Positions 33,868 through 41,872 of a DNA stretch of 41,908 nt are shown in pieces. Origin of the DNA: Parathalassolituus penaei (GTDB taxonomy: Bacteria > Pseudomonadota > Gammaproteobacteria > Pseudomonadales > Oceanobacteraceae). How positions within the stretch are numbered: the first letter of the stretch is position 1; every line of letters begins with the position of its first letter. Under the pieces are notes generated by a model. It did no database searches, was not told where the DNA came from, and saw only the letters and a list, made by a program, of their open reading frames with translations. Made by a program: the position numbers and the translations under genes. The DNA lies in assembly GCF_026626885.1 (NCBI RefSeq), contig NZ_JAPNOA010000058.1, positions 1 to 41,908 on the forward strand, given 5' to 3'.

Positions 33868-36597
33868 TCAGGCGGCCTCGTCCAGCAATTGGTTGGCGAG
33901 GCTGATAAGTTCGTCGATGTCCTGCGGCGGAAATAGCGTTTCCACTCGGCCCACGCGTGAAAGCGGTGGTTCGCTCAGTGCTGCACGGGTAACGCGCCCG
34001 TGGCGCAGAACGGCGGCCTTTACGGCACGCAGGAAGTTAAGTTGATTGGCGCGCAAATAGCCGTGAGCGGCAATGAATGCATCGAAGGCGGCATTGATGC
34101 GCTGCTCGCGGTTAGGCAGATGCGCATCTTCATAAAGTATGTGGCGTAAAAAGTCAGCCAGCGACGCAGTTGGGGCTTCAAAGACTTTGCGCAAGGTGTC
34201 TTCGGTAACGAATAGATCAGTCTGGTTCAGTGTGTTGCTGATCCGTTCTAGCTCATCGTCATCAAGATTCTCACCTTGCTTGAGTTTGGCCAATTCTGGT
34301 AACTGGCCCGCCAGTCGGCGCACCAATGCTTCCACCTGATCGCGATAGCTTTCCGCGAAAGCACCTTCGCCGGTTGGGCCGTAAATGATCCAACTACGCT
34401 GGGTAATGCTGTCCGGAAGATTGATTTCGACCGTGCGGCTTGGTGTGGAGGTGCGATAGCGCATCAAGTGGGCGAACACGGCTTGCAATGTGCCAACACG
34501 AGTCGCATCTATGTGTTGCCAAAAGCCTGAAGATTGCACCCAAGCGCGTTGCTCAGCCACATGCTGCACCTCGGGGATGTTGTCAGCCAAACTGGCAATC
34601 GCCTCCTGAATACGTTCACGTATCTTGGCTTGCTCGTTTGCATCTCCCTTGAGCCAAGCGACCGTGAGGCGCTCGCACCAGATACGGAACTGCAATTCGT
34701 CCAAGCCCGCCAATGGCGCAAGGCGCATCAAAGGCGCAATGGTCTTGGACAGATTATCCAGCGCGCTTTGGCTGGGCGCCGGCCACTGTTGCGCCAGCGC
34801 GTCGAGTTCATCCCAGTGCGGCCGCACGTTGATACTGTGGCGGGGTAAGGCGCTCAACATGGTCAGCAAATCGGCAATGGTCGTTTGTGTGTCTTGCTGT
34901 TGGGCATGTAATAGCTGCCATTTTTCTAATCGAAGGCGAAACAGACGCACCGGCAGTGGCTCGCTTGGGTGATCCACTTCACCATCGGGTTTGAGCTTGA
35001 AATAGGCGAAGTTTTTCCAGTGATCAATAATCAGAAAATCTTTCTTGATTTCACCCGTTGCCTTGTCGATGTGTAGTCGTGTGCCACGTCCGATCATCTG
35101 CCAGAACTTGACCTTGCTGAATACAGGCTTGGCAAAAACCAAGTTTTGGATGGCTGGAACGTCCACGCCGGTATCAAGCATATCAACGGAGATAGCTACG
35201 CGCGGCATGGTGCGAAATTTGAAATCGTCCAGCGTGGCGTCAGCACGCTCCATGTGGCTATCGATAATTTCGGCCATACCTTGGCGCTGCAGTTCTGGAT
35301 ACAGGCGATTAAAACCTTCGTAAAGCCTTTTGGCGTGAGCGTGACTAACGGCGAAGATAATCGACTTGTGCGGCAGACCGCGAACATCTTTGCGGCTTTT
35401 ATCCATAAACTCCTTCACCATCGCATCGCTGGTGCCTTGATTGATGATGCCTTTTTCGATGTCGCTGCCATCAAAATTGAGCTCATCAAGATCTACGCCC
35501 TGATCACGTGCCATCTGCTTCAAGGGCTCCGGCAGTGCATCCCCCTGAATACCTTGAAGCTGAAAGTTGGTTTGTGCGTCGAGCACGCGATAGTTCACCA
35601 GGTTCTGATCAGCAATGGCCTGTTCGTAGCTGTAGTAGTAGCTGGGTGCGCCGTCGCCGCAGTCAAACAGCTCAAAAGTGTTGTGATCAATGTAATCGGT
35701 TGGGGTTGCGGTAAGCCCGAGCTGAATAGCGTCAAAATAATCAAAGATTGCCTTGTATCGTTGATAAATAGAGCGGTGACTTTCATCGGCAACGATCAAG
35801 TCGTAATAACCGACTGACAGGCGTGAGTACTCCTGCATCATGCTGGGGTAGGTGGAAAACTGGATGCGTGCTCCAGAGGTTTCGCCAGATTCGATGCGCG
35901 CCAGGCTTTCGTTAGGTAGATGAGATTTGAACTCCGACATAGCCTGCCGTACCAATTCTCGTCGGTCTGCCAGGAACAGCACTCGCTGCCCGCGCTTGGA
36001 GCGCAACAAGGTATCAACCAGGGCAATGGTAGTTCGCGTTTTGCCGGTGCCAGTGGCCATCACTAACAGAAATTTGCGCTTGGCGGCGTCTACGCCTTCA
36101 GTGACACGACGAATGGCTTCGTTTTGATAGTCGCGTCCGGCAATGTTGGCATTAATGGCCACGTTGCCAAGTGATTCGGCGAACTGATGCTGGTGCCGCA
36201 GCCGCTCCAAATCATCTCGAGTGTAAAAACCAGATATCTTTCGCGGCGCATAGCGTGTGCGATCCCAAAATTGAATTTCTTTGCCATTGGTGAGAAAGAT
36301 AAATGGATCGCTGCCAAATTTGGCTTTGATTGCATCTGCGTAATCCGCAGCCTGGCGTTTTCCGGCAAGTTCATCGCGTGAGGATCGTTTAGCCTCCACT
36401 ACAGCAATTGGCTTGCCGTCTGATCCGAGCAAAACGTAATCCGCAAATTGGTCGCCGTTATAGGTATTCTCGGGTTCCGCTGTTTTGAGCAGAAATTCCT
36501 CTACGAGGGTACGTCGACTTCGTGACCAGCCTGCATGGGCGAGCTGCGAATCTATGATGTGGTTGCGAGTCTGAGCTTCATCTCGGCTTGAGGTCAT
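33868..36597 (-). CDS. hsdR: Type I restriction endonuclease/translocase subunit R
   Basis: 909 residues, EcoEI-like. The N-terminal PD-(D/E)xK nuclease has D53 in FADYVLL and E68/K70 in VVEAK. The superfamily 2 translocase has Walker A MATGTGKT (K186), DESH (271-274), GLTATP and the later GRGTRLHID motif VI. The C-terminal ~300 residues match the R-subunit C-terminal domain that docks on M2S. The enzyme pumps unmethylated DNA and cuts at a distance. The start overlaps the small HTH gene by four bases (ATGA). The gene order R-M-S with R first and an HTH leader is less common than the classical R,M,S or M,S,R order. Confidence 0.95.
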   Translation of the reverse strand: MTSSRDEAQTRNHIIDSQLAHAGWSRSRRTLVEEFLLKTAEPENTYNGDQFADYVLLGSDGKPIAVVEAKRSSRDELAGKRQAADYADAIKAKFGSDPFIFLTNGKEIQFWDRTRYAPRKISGFYTRDDLERLRHQHQFAESLGNVAINANIAGRDYQNEAIRRVTEGVDAAKRKFLLVMATGTGKTRTTIALVDTLLRSKRGQRVLFLADRRELVRQAMSEFKSHLPNESLARIESGETSGARIQFSTYPSMMQEYSRLSVGYYDLIVADESHRSIYQRYKAIFDYFDAIQLGLTATPTDYIDHNTFELFDCGDGAPSYYYSYEQAIADQNLVNYRVLDAQTNFQLQGIQGDALPEPLKQMARDQGVDLDELNFDGSDIEKGIINQGTSDAMVKEFMDKSRKDVRGLPHKSIIFAVSHAHAKRLYEGFNRLYPELQRQGMAEIIDSHMERADATLDDFKFRTMPRVAISVDMLDTGVDVPAIQNLVFAKPVFSKVKFWQMIGRGTRLHIDKATGEIKKDFLIIDHWKNFAYFKLKPDGEVDHPSEPLPVRLFRLRLEKWQLLHAQQQDTQTTIADLLTMLSALPRHSINVRPHWDELDALAQQWPAPSQSALDNLSKTIAPLMRLAPLAGLDELQFRIWCERLTVAWLKGDANEQAKIRERIQEAIASLADNIPEVQHVAEQRAWVQSSGFWQHIDATRVGTLQAVFAHLMRYRTSTPSRTVEINLPDSITQRSWIIYGPTGEGAFAESYRDQVEALVRRLAGQLPELAKLKQGENLDDDELERISNTLNQTDLFVTEDTLRKVFEAPTASLADFLRHILYEDAHLPNREQRINAAFDAFIAAHGYLRANQLNFLRAVKAAVLRHGRVTRAALSEPPLSRVGRVETLFPPQDIDELISLANQLLDEAA

Positions 36598-36812
36598 TCT
36601 GTGCTAGCTCCGTCAGCAGATTCTGCCGCCCCACCAGTTCTCACCCATTCATCCACTTCAGACAGCTGAAACTTCCACAGTCGACCAATTTTATGGGCGG
36701 GCAGCCCCTTACGTTCACGCCAGCGGTAAACGGTATCTTTGGCGACGCCTAAGTGTTGGGCAACGTCTAGAGCGGTGACCCAAGGCTCCGTGGTCATGGT
36801 ATTGGCATCCAT
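36594..36812 (-). CDS. Small helix-turn-helix protein (AlpA/excisionase-like)
   Basis: 72 residues. An HTH_17-type fold is apparent: ALDVAQHLGVAKDTVYRWRERKGLPAHKIGRLWKF followed by QLSEVDEWV. Such proteins act as excisionases or small transcription factors. It is the first gene of the hsdR-M-S-ATPase-HNH operon and overlaps hsdR, so it may control the system's expression. The upstream spacer contains a matching palindrome. With no integrase present, an excisionase role is less likely than a regulatory one (inference). Confidence 0.88.
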   Translation of the reverse strand: MDANTMTTEPWVTALDVAQHLGVAKDTVYRWRERKGLPAHKIGRLWKFQLSEVDEWVRTGGAAESADGASTE

Positions 36813-36848
36813 ATGAAAGGATAGAGTCGTTTAAAATCGTTAGCAGTC

Positions 36849-36873
36849 TAGTCAGTTAACCATTAAATGACTA
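36849..36873 (-). promoter_or_regulatory. Imperfect 25-bp palindrome, candidate operator of the defence operon
   Basis: Outer arms TAGTCA (36849-36854) and TGACTA (36868-36873) are perfect, and the inner TTAA is also shared; about 10 of 12 positions per arm match. It lies 37-61 bp upstream of the HTH start codon, where a repressor of this operon would bind. No clear -35/-10 pair was assigned. Confidence 0.5.
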
Positions 36874-37513
36874 TTGTTGAATTGGCAGGTGTTACCATGC
36901 TCCAAGCCGATACGTGTGAACTGCGCTGCGAACTCGAGTTCTCGGCCTGTCGGTAGCGAACCACTGCGCTTCTGCCCTGTATGGGAAAACGGGCGGGGAG
37001 AACCCATACCATGTTTTCACCCGGCCATAACAATAAGCAAGCACGTCACTATAATTACAACCATCACCTTTATTTGCCTGTGTGACGATGGTGGTGACGG
37101 TTACTTGCCTTTGGTGGAATTTAGAAAAAAGTATTTGAAAATGTTACACAGCCGTTATCAGTCTTTCGCAAGGCTTCGGACTGGTAGAGGGTAGTCTCCC
37201 AAGCTTGCAGCTTCGACTATGTCGGTAGTCACTTGAGTCGTTTCTATTAGCTGGTTGGTGAGTAAATCACGAGCTGGCCAATACCCGAAAGGGTGGTGTC
37301 CGTGGAGCACACTTGCAGGCAAACCTGCACCGGGCAAATGTTCATGTGATGCGCCAGTTTCGGTACGTGAAGTTTCTGAACAATAAGGCTCGCAAACTCC
37401 TCAACAGCAAGCTGTTTAAGGTGCAGCCGTATCGAAGCTGGAGGCTGAACGGGCAGGGGAGCGTGTCTAAAAAGATGGCGCAGAAAATCTAATAAAATGC
37501 GGCGCGCTACAAC
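36874..37513. other. Gene-poor island edge
   Basis: 640 bp between the defence operon's operator and the right repeat. Open frames at 36874-37194 (+) and 37247-37624 (-) have no ribosome site or recognisable family, and the second runs through the repeat into ssrA. A basic open frame ends at about 37493 on the plus strand (from an ATG near 37349: MRQFRYVKFLNNKARKLLNS...) but it is short and unsupported. It could be the remnant of a lost integrase or another gene. Nothing can be assigned. Confidence 0.35.
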
Positions 37514-37593
37514 ATGAAACCATCGGTTGGCAAAAACAACAGGCAATAAAAAACCCCAGACGACAGAATCATCTGGGGTTTGATATTTGGTGG
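37514..37593. repeat. Right copy of the island-flanking direct repeat
   Basis: 80 bp matching 25767-25845 with one extra A in an A-run. It ends in the last six bases of ssrA, so this is the copy attached to the intact tmRNA gene and is the probable attR. Confidence 0.85.
37548..37581 (-). terminator. Rho-independent terminator of ssrA
   Basis: AAACCCCAGA / TCTGGGGTTT stem (37551-37560, 37572-37581) with an 11-nt loop and a U-run on the minus strand (37548-37553). It begins seven bases after the ssrA 3' end. Confidence 0.88.
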
Positions 37594-37943
37594 AGATGGC
37601 GGGATTTGAACCCGCGTCCGCCAATCCTCCACTAGAGGATCTACATGCTTAGCCTTCTCTATTGTTTTAGTTCGTCACGGGCCGAGAGGCAGGCCGTTCG
37701 GAACGAGCTCGATTGGGTTTAACCATTCAGCTCCGAGCGAAGCATCCAGGCGATCCTATAGGGCTTAGCCCTCGTCCCCCGGTTATAGGCACCCGAGTTC
37801 GGAGGTAGGCGGGCTTAAGCCGCCAGTGCGTAAGATTCGTCGTTTGCGACTATAAAAATGTACAACGGGGATTTACGAGATCGCTATACCCTCTCGGCAT
37901 GCACCCATAGCTTTGTAATCAACGTCGAATCCGGATCATCCCC
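37588..37943 (-). ncRNA. ssrA: Transfer-messenger RNA (tmRNA)
   Basis: 356 nt including an encoded 3' CCA. The 5' end begins GGGGATGATCC and the 3' end is the T-arm/acceptor GCGGGTTCAAATCCCGC...CCACCA. It rescues stalled ribosomes, first acting as alanyl-tRNA and then as a short message. The resume codon GCA and tag frame at 37847-37815 encode ANDESYALAA, followed by TAA; the E. coli tag ANDENYALAA differs at one position. It works with SmpB, whose gene lies directly upstream on the same strand. Its 3' end is the integration site of the defence island. Confidence 0.97.
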
Positions 37944-38037
37944 GTATCCGTGGCGTGGGCTCAAGGCCCGCTTTCCGTCTGAGTCCTACGCAAGACTCAC
38001 GTGAAAGTGCCGATTACCAACTAGTGGTACTGGTCGG

Positions 38038-38066
38038 TATTATGAGCGCTTGGCGTGTGATTGCAA
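38038..38066 (-). promoter_or_regulatory. Sigma-70-type promoter of ssrA
   Basis: On the minus strand TTGCAA (38066-38061) and ATAATA (38043-38038) are separated by 17 bp, close to consensus. Transcription would start near 38030, giving a leader of about 85 nt that RNase P would remove from pre-tmRNA. The leader contains a GAGTC/GACTC hairpin. Confidence 0.55.
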
Positions 38067-38078
38067 GCGTTGCTGCGT

Positions 38079-38561
38079 TTATCGCACGTTGTGCTTCATA
38101 ATACGTTCTTTCTGTTTGGCCCAATCACGGTCTTTGGCGCTGTCGCGCTTGTCGTGGGCCTGCTTACCTTTGGCCAGTGCAATCTCGGCCTTGATGATAT
38201 GACCTTTCCAGTACAGGCCGGTGCAGACGCAGGTGTAACCCTTGGCCTGGACGTTCTGTTCCAGACGATCGATTTCACGTCCGTGCAGCAGCAGCTTACG
38301 CTGGCGGCGTGGCTCGGTAATGATGTGAGTGGACGCCTGTTTCAGTGGGGTGATGAGCGCGCCGGTCAACCAGGCCTCACCTTTTTCGAACTCCACGTAT
38401 GAATCAAGCAGCTGAACCTTGCCTTCGCGCAGGGCTTTTACTTCCCAGCCGGTCAGCACCAGACCTGCTTCATATTTGTCTTCGATGAAGTAGTCGTGGC
38501 GCGCCTTTTTGTTCTGGGCAATGGTGGCGCTGGTATTTTTGGGTTTTTTCTTGGTACTCAT
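38079..38561 (-). CDS. smpB: SsrA-binding protein SmpB
   Basis: 160 residues, normal length. Conserved blocks: [32 protein letters not shown], then the C-terminal [28 protein letters not shown] tail that enters the mRNA channel and replaces the missing codon. SmpB binds the tRNA-like part of tmRNA and brings it to stalled ribosomes. The gene is upstream of ssrA on the same strand, the common arrangement, with about 135 bp between them that contain an ssrA promoter. Confidence 0.97.
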   Translation of the reverse strand: MSTKKKPKNTSATIAQNKKARHDYFIEDKYEAGLVLTGWEVKALREGKVQLLDSYVEFEKGEAWLTGALITPLKQASTHIITEPRRQRKLLLHGREIDRLEQNVQAKGYTCVCTGLYWKGHIIKAEIALAKGKQAHDKRDSAKDRDWAKQKERIMKHNVR

Positions 38562-38707
38562 GGCATGGCCTGATCAATAAATGGCCGCGATGGCGCTCGA
38601 AAATGGCAGGATTTGATTCCGAAGTGCGATGGGTCATGGCCTGCGGCTTGCTGACAGTAGTGCAAATCCCTGACAATTGCGCCCACGGTAAAGTGAGGAA
38701 ATATAAC

Positions 38708-40054
38708 ATGAATTCGGATAAAACCGGTATGCACGGTGTATGGTCCAATCGTTGGACGTTCGTACTGGCGGCAACCGGATCGGCGGTTGGTTTGGGAAAT
38801 ATCTGGAAGTTTCCGTATATCACGGGGCAGAACGGTGGCGGTGCATTTGTTCTGATGTATCTCCTTTGTATCCTCGCGGTCGGTATTCCGGTGATGTTGG
38901 CGGAAGTTATGCTGGGTCGTAAAACCCGCATGAGCCCGATCAACGCCATGAAGGAGCTGACGGTGTCGGAAAAGGCGCCTCGATTCTTCCGGGGGATTGG
39001 CTGGATGGGAGCCTTGTCGGGTTTCTTTATTCTGTCGTTCTACAGTGTGATTGCGGGCTGGACGCTGGCGTATGTTGTAAAAATGGCCACCGGTGTGTTT
39101 AGCGGCGCCAATTCTGAAGTGGCCAGTGCCGAGTTTGGTGGTCTGCTGGGTGATCCGGGCATGCTGCTGTTTTTGCACACCCTGTTTATGGCCATGACCG
39201 GTTTTGTAATCGCTCGTGGTGTTCACAAAGGGCTTGAGAACGCGGTGCGTCTGATGATGCCCATGCTGTTTCTGATGCTGATTCTGTTGCTGGGTTACAG
39301 TCTGACCACTTCAGGTTTTGGCAAGTCTCTGGAATTCCTGTTCAGTTTTGATTTCAGCAAGCTGAATGCCGAAAGTCTGGTAGTAGCGCTGGGTCATTCG
39401 TTCTTTACCCTGTCTCTCGGTATGGGCGCGATGATGACCTACGGTGCTTATATGCCAAAACAGGCATCTATGGGTTCAACGGTTCTGACCGTTGCGGTGC
39501 TGGACACTCTGGTCGCGCTGGTTGCTGGTATCGTGATTTTCTCGGTGGTGTTCTCGAATGGTATGGAACCGGCTGCCGGTCCAGGGCTGTTGTTCCAGAC
39601 CCTGCCGGTTGCGTTTGCGGCGCTGCCATTTGGTGGTCTGATTGGTGCTGCATTCTTTGTGCTGGTGGTGATTGCGGCCTGGAGTTCGGCCATTTCCATT
39701 GCTGAGCCTGCGGTTGCCTGGGCAGTCGAGAAAGGCTACAAACGTATTCACGCCACTCTGGCGGTATGTGCTTTGTCCTGGCTGCTGGGGATTGGGACTG
39801 TGTTCTCCTTTAACCTCTGGTCGGATATCCAGCTGGGTGGCAAAACCTTCTTCGACTGGCTGGACTTCGTCACCTCTAACGTGATGCTGCCGCTTGGTGG
39901 TATTCTGATCGCCGTTTTTGTCGGCTGGTTCATGCGTGTTGAAGCGGTAGCCGCCGAGTCCCGATTGAGTCCTGTGTTCCTGTCTGCGCTGCAAGTGATG
40001 CTGAAAGTGGTGTCTCCTCTGGCGGTGCTGGCAGTGTTTGTGCACGGGTTGTAA
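38708..40054 (+). CDS. Sodium:neurotransmitter symporter (SNF) family transporter
   Basis: 448 residues with about 11 membrane helices, the usual prokaryotic count. The TM1 signature is AATGSAVGLGNIWKFPYITGQNGGGAF, which in LeuT relatives provides Na+ and amino-acid contacts. It probably imports an amino acid or related compound with Na+; the substrate cannot be told. ATG 38708 follows GAGG at nine bases. It is divergent from smpB and 14 bp upstream of ratA, so it may share a transcript with ratA-rnfH. Confidence 0.92.
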   Translation: MNSDKTGMHGVWSNRWTFVLAATGSAVGLGNIWKFPYITGQNGGGAFVLMYLLCILAVGIPVMLAEVMLGRKTRMSPINAMKELTVSEKAPRFFRGIGWMGALSGFFILSFYSVIAGWTLAYVVKMATGVFSGANSEVASAEFGGLLGDPGMLLFLHTLFMAMTGFVIARGVHKGLENAVRLMMPMLFLMLILLLGYSLTTSGFGKSLEFLFSFDFSKLNAESLVVALGHSFFTLSLGMGAMMTYGAYMPKQASMGSTVLTVAVLDTLVALVAGIVIFSVVFSNGMEPAAGPGLLFQTLPVAFAALPFGGLIGAAFFVLVVIAAWSSAISIAEPAVAWAVEKGYKRIHATLAVCALSWLLGIGTVFSFNLWSDIQLGGKTFFDWLDFVTSNVMLPLGGILIAVFVGWFMRVEAVAAESRLSPVFLSALQVMLKVVSPLAVLAVFVHGL

Positions 40055-40068
40055 CAAGCAGAGGTTGC

Positions 40069-40500
40069 ATGACGACGATTACCCGTAGCGCTCTGGTGAT
40101 GTACACCGCTGAGCAGATGTTTGATCTGGTCAACGATGTACGTCGCTACCCGGAGTTCCTCGATGGCTGTAAAAGCACCGAGGTGATCAATGAAGGTGAT
40201 GACTTTATTGAAGCGCGACTGACGATTGCCAAAGCCGGTCTGAATCAGAGTTTCAGTACTCACAACCGGCTGGTCCGTCCTGAAAAAATGGAAATGGAGC
40301 TGCTGGATGGACCGTTCACCCGTTTTCACGGTGTCTGGCACTTCCAGAAGTTGTCTGACCAGGCCTGCAAGGTGTCTCTGGACATGGAGTTCGAGGTCAC
40401 CAACAAGCTGACTGGTGTGGCACTCGGAGCTGTTTTCAAGCAGGTCGCCAACATGATGGTAGATGCGTTCGTCAAACGCGCTAAGGTTGTATATGGCTGA
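40069..40500 (+). CDS. ratA: RatA/COQ10-type START-like protein
   Basis: 143 residues of the polyketide cyclase/COQ10 (START-like) family. Blocks: YTAEQMFDLVNDVRRYPEFLDGC near the N-terminus, and FTRFHGVWHFQKLSDQACKV followed by the C-terminal VANMMVDAFVKRAKVVYG. COQ10 relatives bind ubiquinone and support its function. The E. coli homologue was named RatA, a proposed inhibitor of 70S ribosome association; that role is debated. AGAGG precedes the ATG. Its stop overlaps the rnfH start, the conserved gammaproteobacterial order ratA-rnfH. Confidence 0.93.
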   Translation: MTTITRSALVMYTAEQMFDLVNDVRRYPEFLDGCKSTEVINEGDDFIEARLTIAKAGLNQSFSTHNRLVRPEKMEMELLDGPFTRFHGVWHFQKLSDQACKVSLDMEFEVTNKLTGVALGAVFKQVANMMVDAFVKRAKVVYG

Positions 40501-40786
40501 AACAATTCGAGTTGAGGTGGCCTACGCGCTGCCTGAAAAACAGCGGATTCTGGCAGTAACAGTACCAGCAGGCAGCAGTGTGGCAGAAGCCGCACGTCTG
40601 TCGGGTATTGTGCGGGAGTTTCCGCAGCTGAATCTGGCCGATGCCAAATTCGGTGTGTTCGGCAAGGCCGTACGTGATGCCGAAGCCGAGCAGGTTCAGG
40701 ATGGTGATCGTGTCGAGATCTATCGGCCGTTACTGATTGATCCGAAGCAGGCGCGCGCGAATCGTGCTGCCAAGGGCGACAAGTAA
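40493..40786 (+). CDS. rnfH: RnfH family protein (ubiquitin-like fold)
   Basis: 97 residues with a beta-grasp, ThiS/MoaD-like fold without the C-terminal GG. Blocks: MAETIRVEVAYALPEKQRILAVTV and RVEIYRPLLIDPKQARANRAAK, the typical RnfH C-terminus. The function is unproven; it was once called RatB. ATG 40493 lies within the end of ratA (8-base overlap), as in related genomes. A bidirectional terminator follows it. Confidence 0.94.
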   Translation: MAETIRVEVAYALPEKQRILAVTVPAGSSVAEAARLSGIVREFPQLNLADAKFGVFGKAVRDAEAEQVQDGDRVEIYRPLLIDPKQARANRAAKGDK

Positions 40787-40869
40787 CAGCATTGGAGCAA
40801 GAAGATGACCAGGCAGCAGGGACGCTGAGTGATTACGCCCGGCCGAATGGCTGGGCATAATACAATGGT

Positions 40870-40895
40870 AGACAGGCTTTGCAGCCTGTCTTTTT
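40870..40895. terminator. Terminator between convergent rnfH and bamE
   Basis: GACAGGC / GCCTGTC stem with loop TTTGCA (40871-40890) and a T-run 40891-40895. It ends rnfH transcripts. The bamE stop codon overlaps the T-run, so it may also affect the opposite transcript. Confidence 0.8.
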
Positions 40896-41304
40896 AACCG
40901 GCTGGAGTTGGCTGGATAGTATTAACCGGGCCTTTGTCGTCCGGGGTTTCCAGACCTGGGTCCACGTCTTCGTGGAATTCAGGTTCCGGCAGAGTGCCTG
41001 TGTAATGGGTATAACGTCCGTTAGCGTCAAAAAACACCTGAATTCGATATTCCTTGGTGACAACGTCGCGCTGCTCGAGTGTATAGATGTAGTCCCAGCG
41101 CTGGGTTTCAAACGGATTACGCAGTACCGGTGTGCCCATGACAAACTCGACCTGGCGCTGGGTCATACCTGGCTTCAGTTGCTCGAGCATGTCAGCAGTC
41201 ACGATATTGCCCTGCTGTACGTTCAGTTTGTGTACACCCGGGAAAACGCAGCCGCCAAGGGTTGCAATACCGAGTAAAATGGTCAGAATTGTCGCTCGCG
41301 TCAT
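40894..41304 (-). CDS. bamE: Outer membrane assembly lipoprotein BamE
   Basis: 136 residues with a lipoprotein signal: basic start, hydrophobic core and lipobox LGGC (Cys19). The SmpA/OmlA domain is recognisable by GNIVTADMLEQLKPGMTQRQVEFVMGTPVL and the later FETQRWDYIYTLE. BamE is a small partner of the BAM complex, which inserts beta-barrel proteins into the outer membrane. The start at 41304 is chosen over the open frame to 41421 because only it gives a signal peptide. It is divergent from fur, as in pseudomonads. Confidence 0.95.
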   Translation of the reverse strand: MTRATILTILLGIATLGGCVFPGVHKLNVQQGNIVTADMLEQLKPGMTQRQVEFVMGTPVLRNPFETQRWDYIYTLEQRDVVTKEYRIQVFFDANGRYTHYTGTLPEPEFHEDVDPGLETPDDKGPVNTIQPTPAG

Positions 41305-41409
41305 TCGGAAGTGTCCGCTCAGATCGATTTCAGGCAGATGTTGTTGCTCTGCCGTGGGCGGTCGATGATACCCGATGAACCAAGTTGCTGTGAAATATTC
41401 GAGGTTGCA

Positions 41410-41817
41410 ATGTCCGATCAAAATATGGAGTTGCGCAAAGCGGGGTTAAAAGTCACTCTGCCGCGTATCAAGATTCTGAGCATTCTGGAAAGTAATCCGG
41501 ATGCGCACCTGAGCGCGGAAGATGTGTACAAGTCCCTGATTGACGCGGGTGAGGATGTTGGTCTCGCCACCGTTTATCGGGTGCTTACCCAGTTTGAAAG
41601 CGCCGGACTGGTGACTCGCCACAATTTTGATGGTGGTCATTCAGTGTTTGAGCTCGACCGCGGTGATCATCACGACCATATGGTCGATGTGGAAGATGGC
41701 ACTGTGATTGAATTTACCAGTGAAGAAATCGAGAAGCTGCAGCACCAGATTGCGGCGGATCGTGGTTTTGATCTGGTTGAGCACAGCCTGGTGCTGTACG
41801 TTCGCAAGAAAAAATAA
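41410..41817 (+). CDS. fur: Ferric uptake regulator Fur
   Basis: 135 residues. The winged-helix DNA-binding part runs to about residue 80 (LSAEDVYKSLIDAG, LATVYRVLTQFESAGLV), and the dimer/metal domain includes HHDH (87-90). Fur represses iron-uptake genes when bound to Fe2+. GAGG lies five bases before ATG 41410. The protein has no cysteine at all: the CxxC zinc motif of E. coli Fur is replaced by VDVED-type residues after HHDHM. Pseudomonas Fur, with a single Cys, is the nearest comparison. bamE lies divergently upstream; a terminator follows. Confidence 0.96.
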   Translation: MSDQNMELRKAGLKVTLPRIKILSILESNPDAHLSAEDVYKSLIDAGEDVGLATVYRVLTQFESAGLVTRHNFDGGHSVFELDRGDHHDHMVDVEDGTVIEFTSEEIEKLQHQIAADRGFDLVEHSLVLYVRKKK

Positions 41818-41872
41818 GAACGCTCGAGCGTTTGTGGCGGTCAGCGCCAGCAGTTTTCTGCAGAATAAAAAA

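Larger units (their letters stand above)
25767..37593. mobile_element. Defence island inserted at the 3' end of ssrA
   Basis: The segment between the two ~80-bp direct repeats is about 11.7 kb. It separates the DUF6482 gene from ssrA and carries a toxin-antitoxin pair and a restriction/defence operon, all on the minus strand. tmRNA 3' ends are classical integration sites. No integrase, transposase or recombinase gene is visible; the only mobility-like gene is a small excisionase-type HTH protein. The element may be a decayed or trans-mobilised island. Confidence 0.75.

Noticed and set aside
25767-37593. Composite transposon explanation for the flanking repeats
   Set aside because: The repeats are 80-bp direct copies of the ssrA terminator region with no transposase or terminal inverted repeats, so attachment-site duplication fits better.
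37247-37624. Minus-strand open frame running from ssrA into the island edge
   Set aside because: It starts inside the tmRNA 3' end and reads through the terminator and repeat; its length comes from chance.
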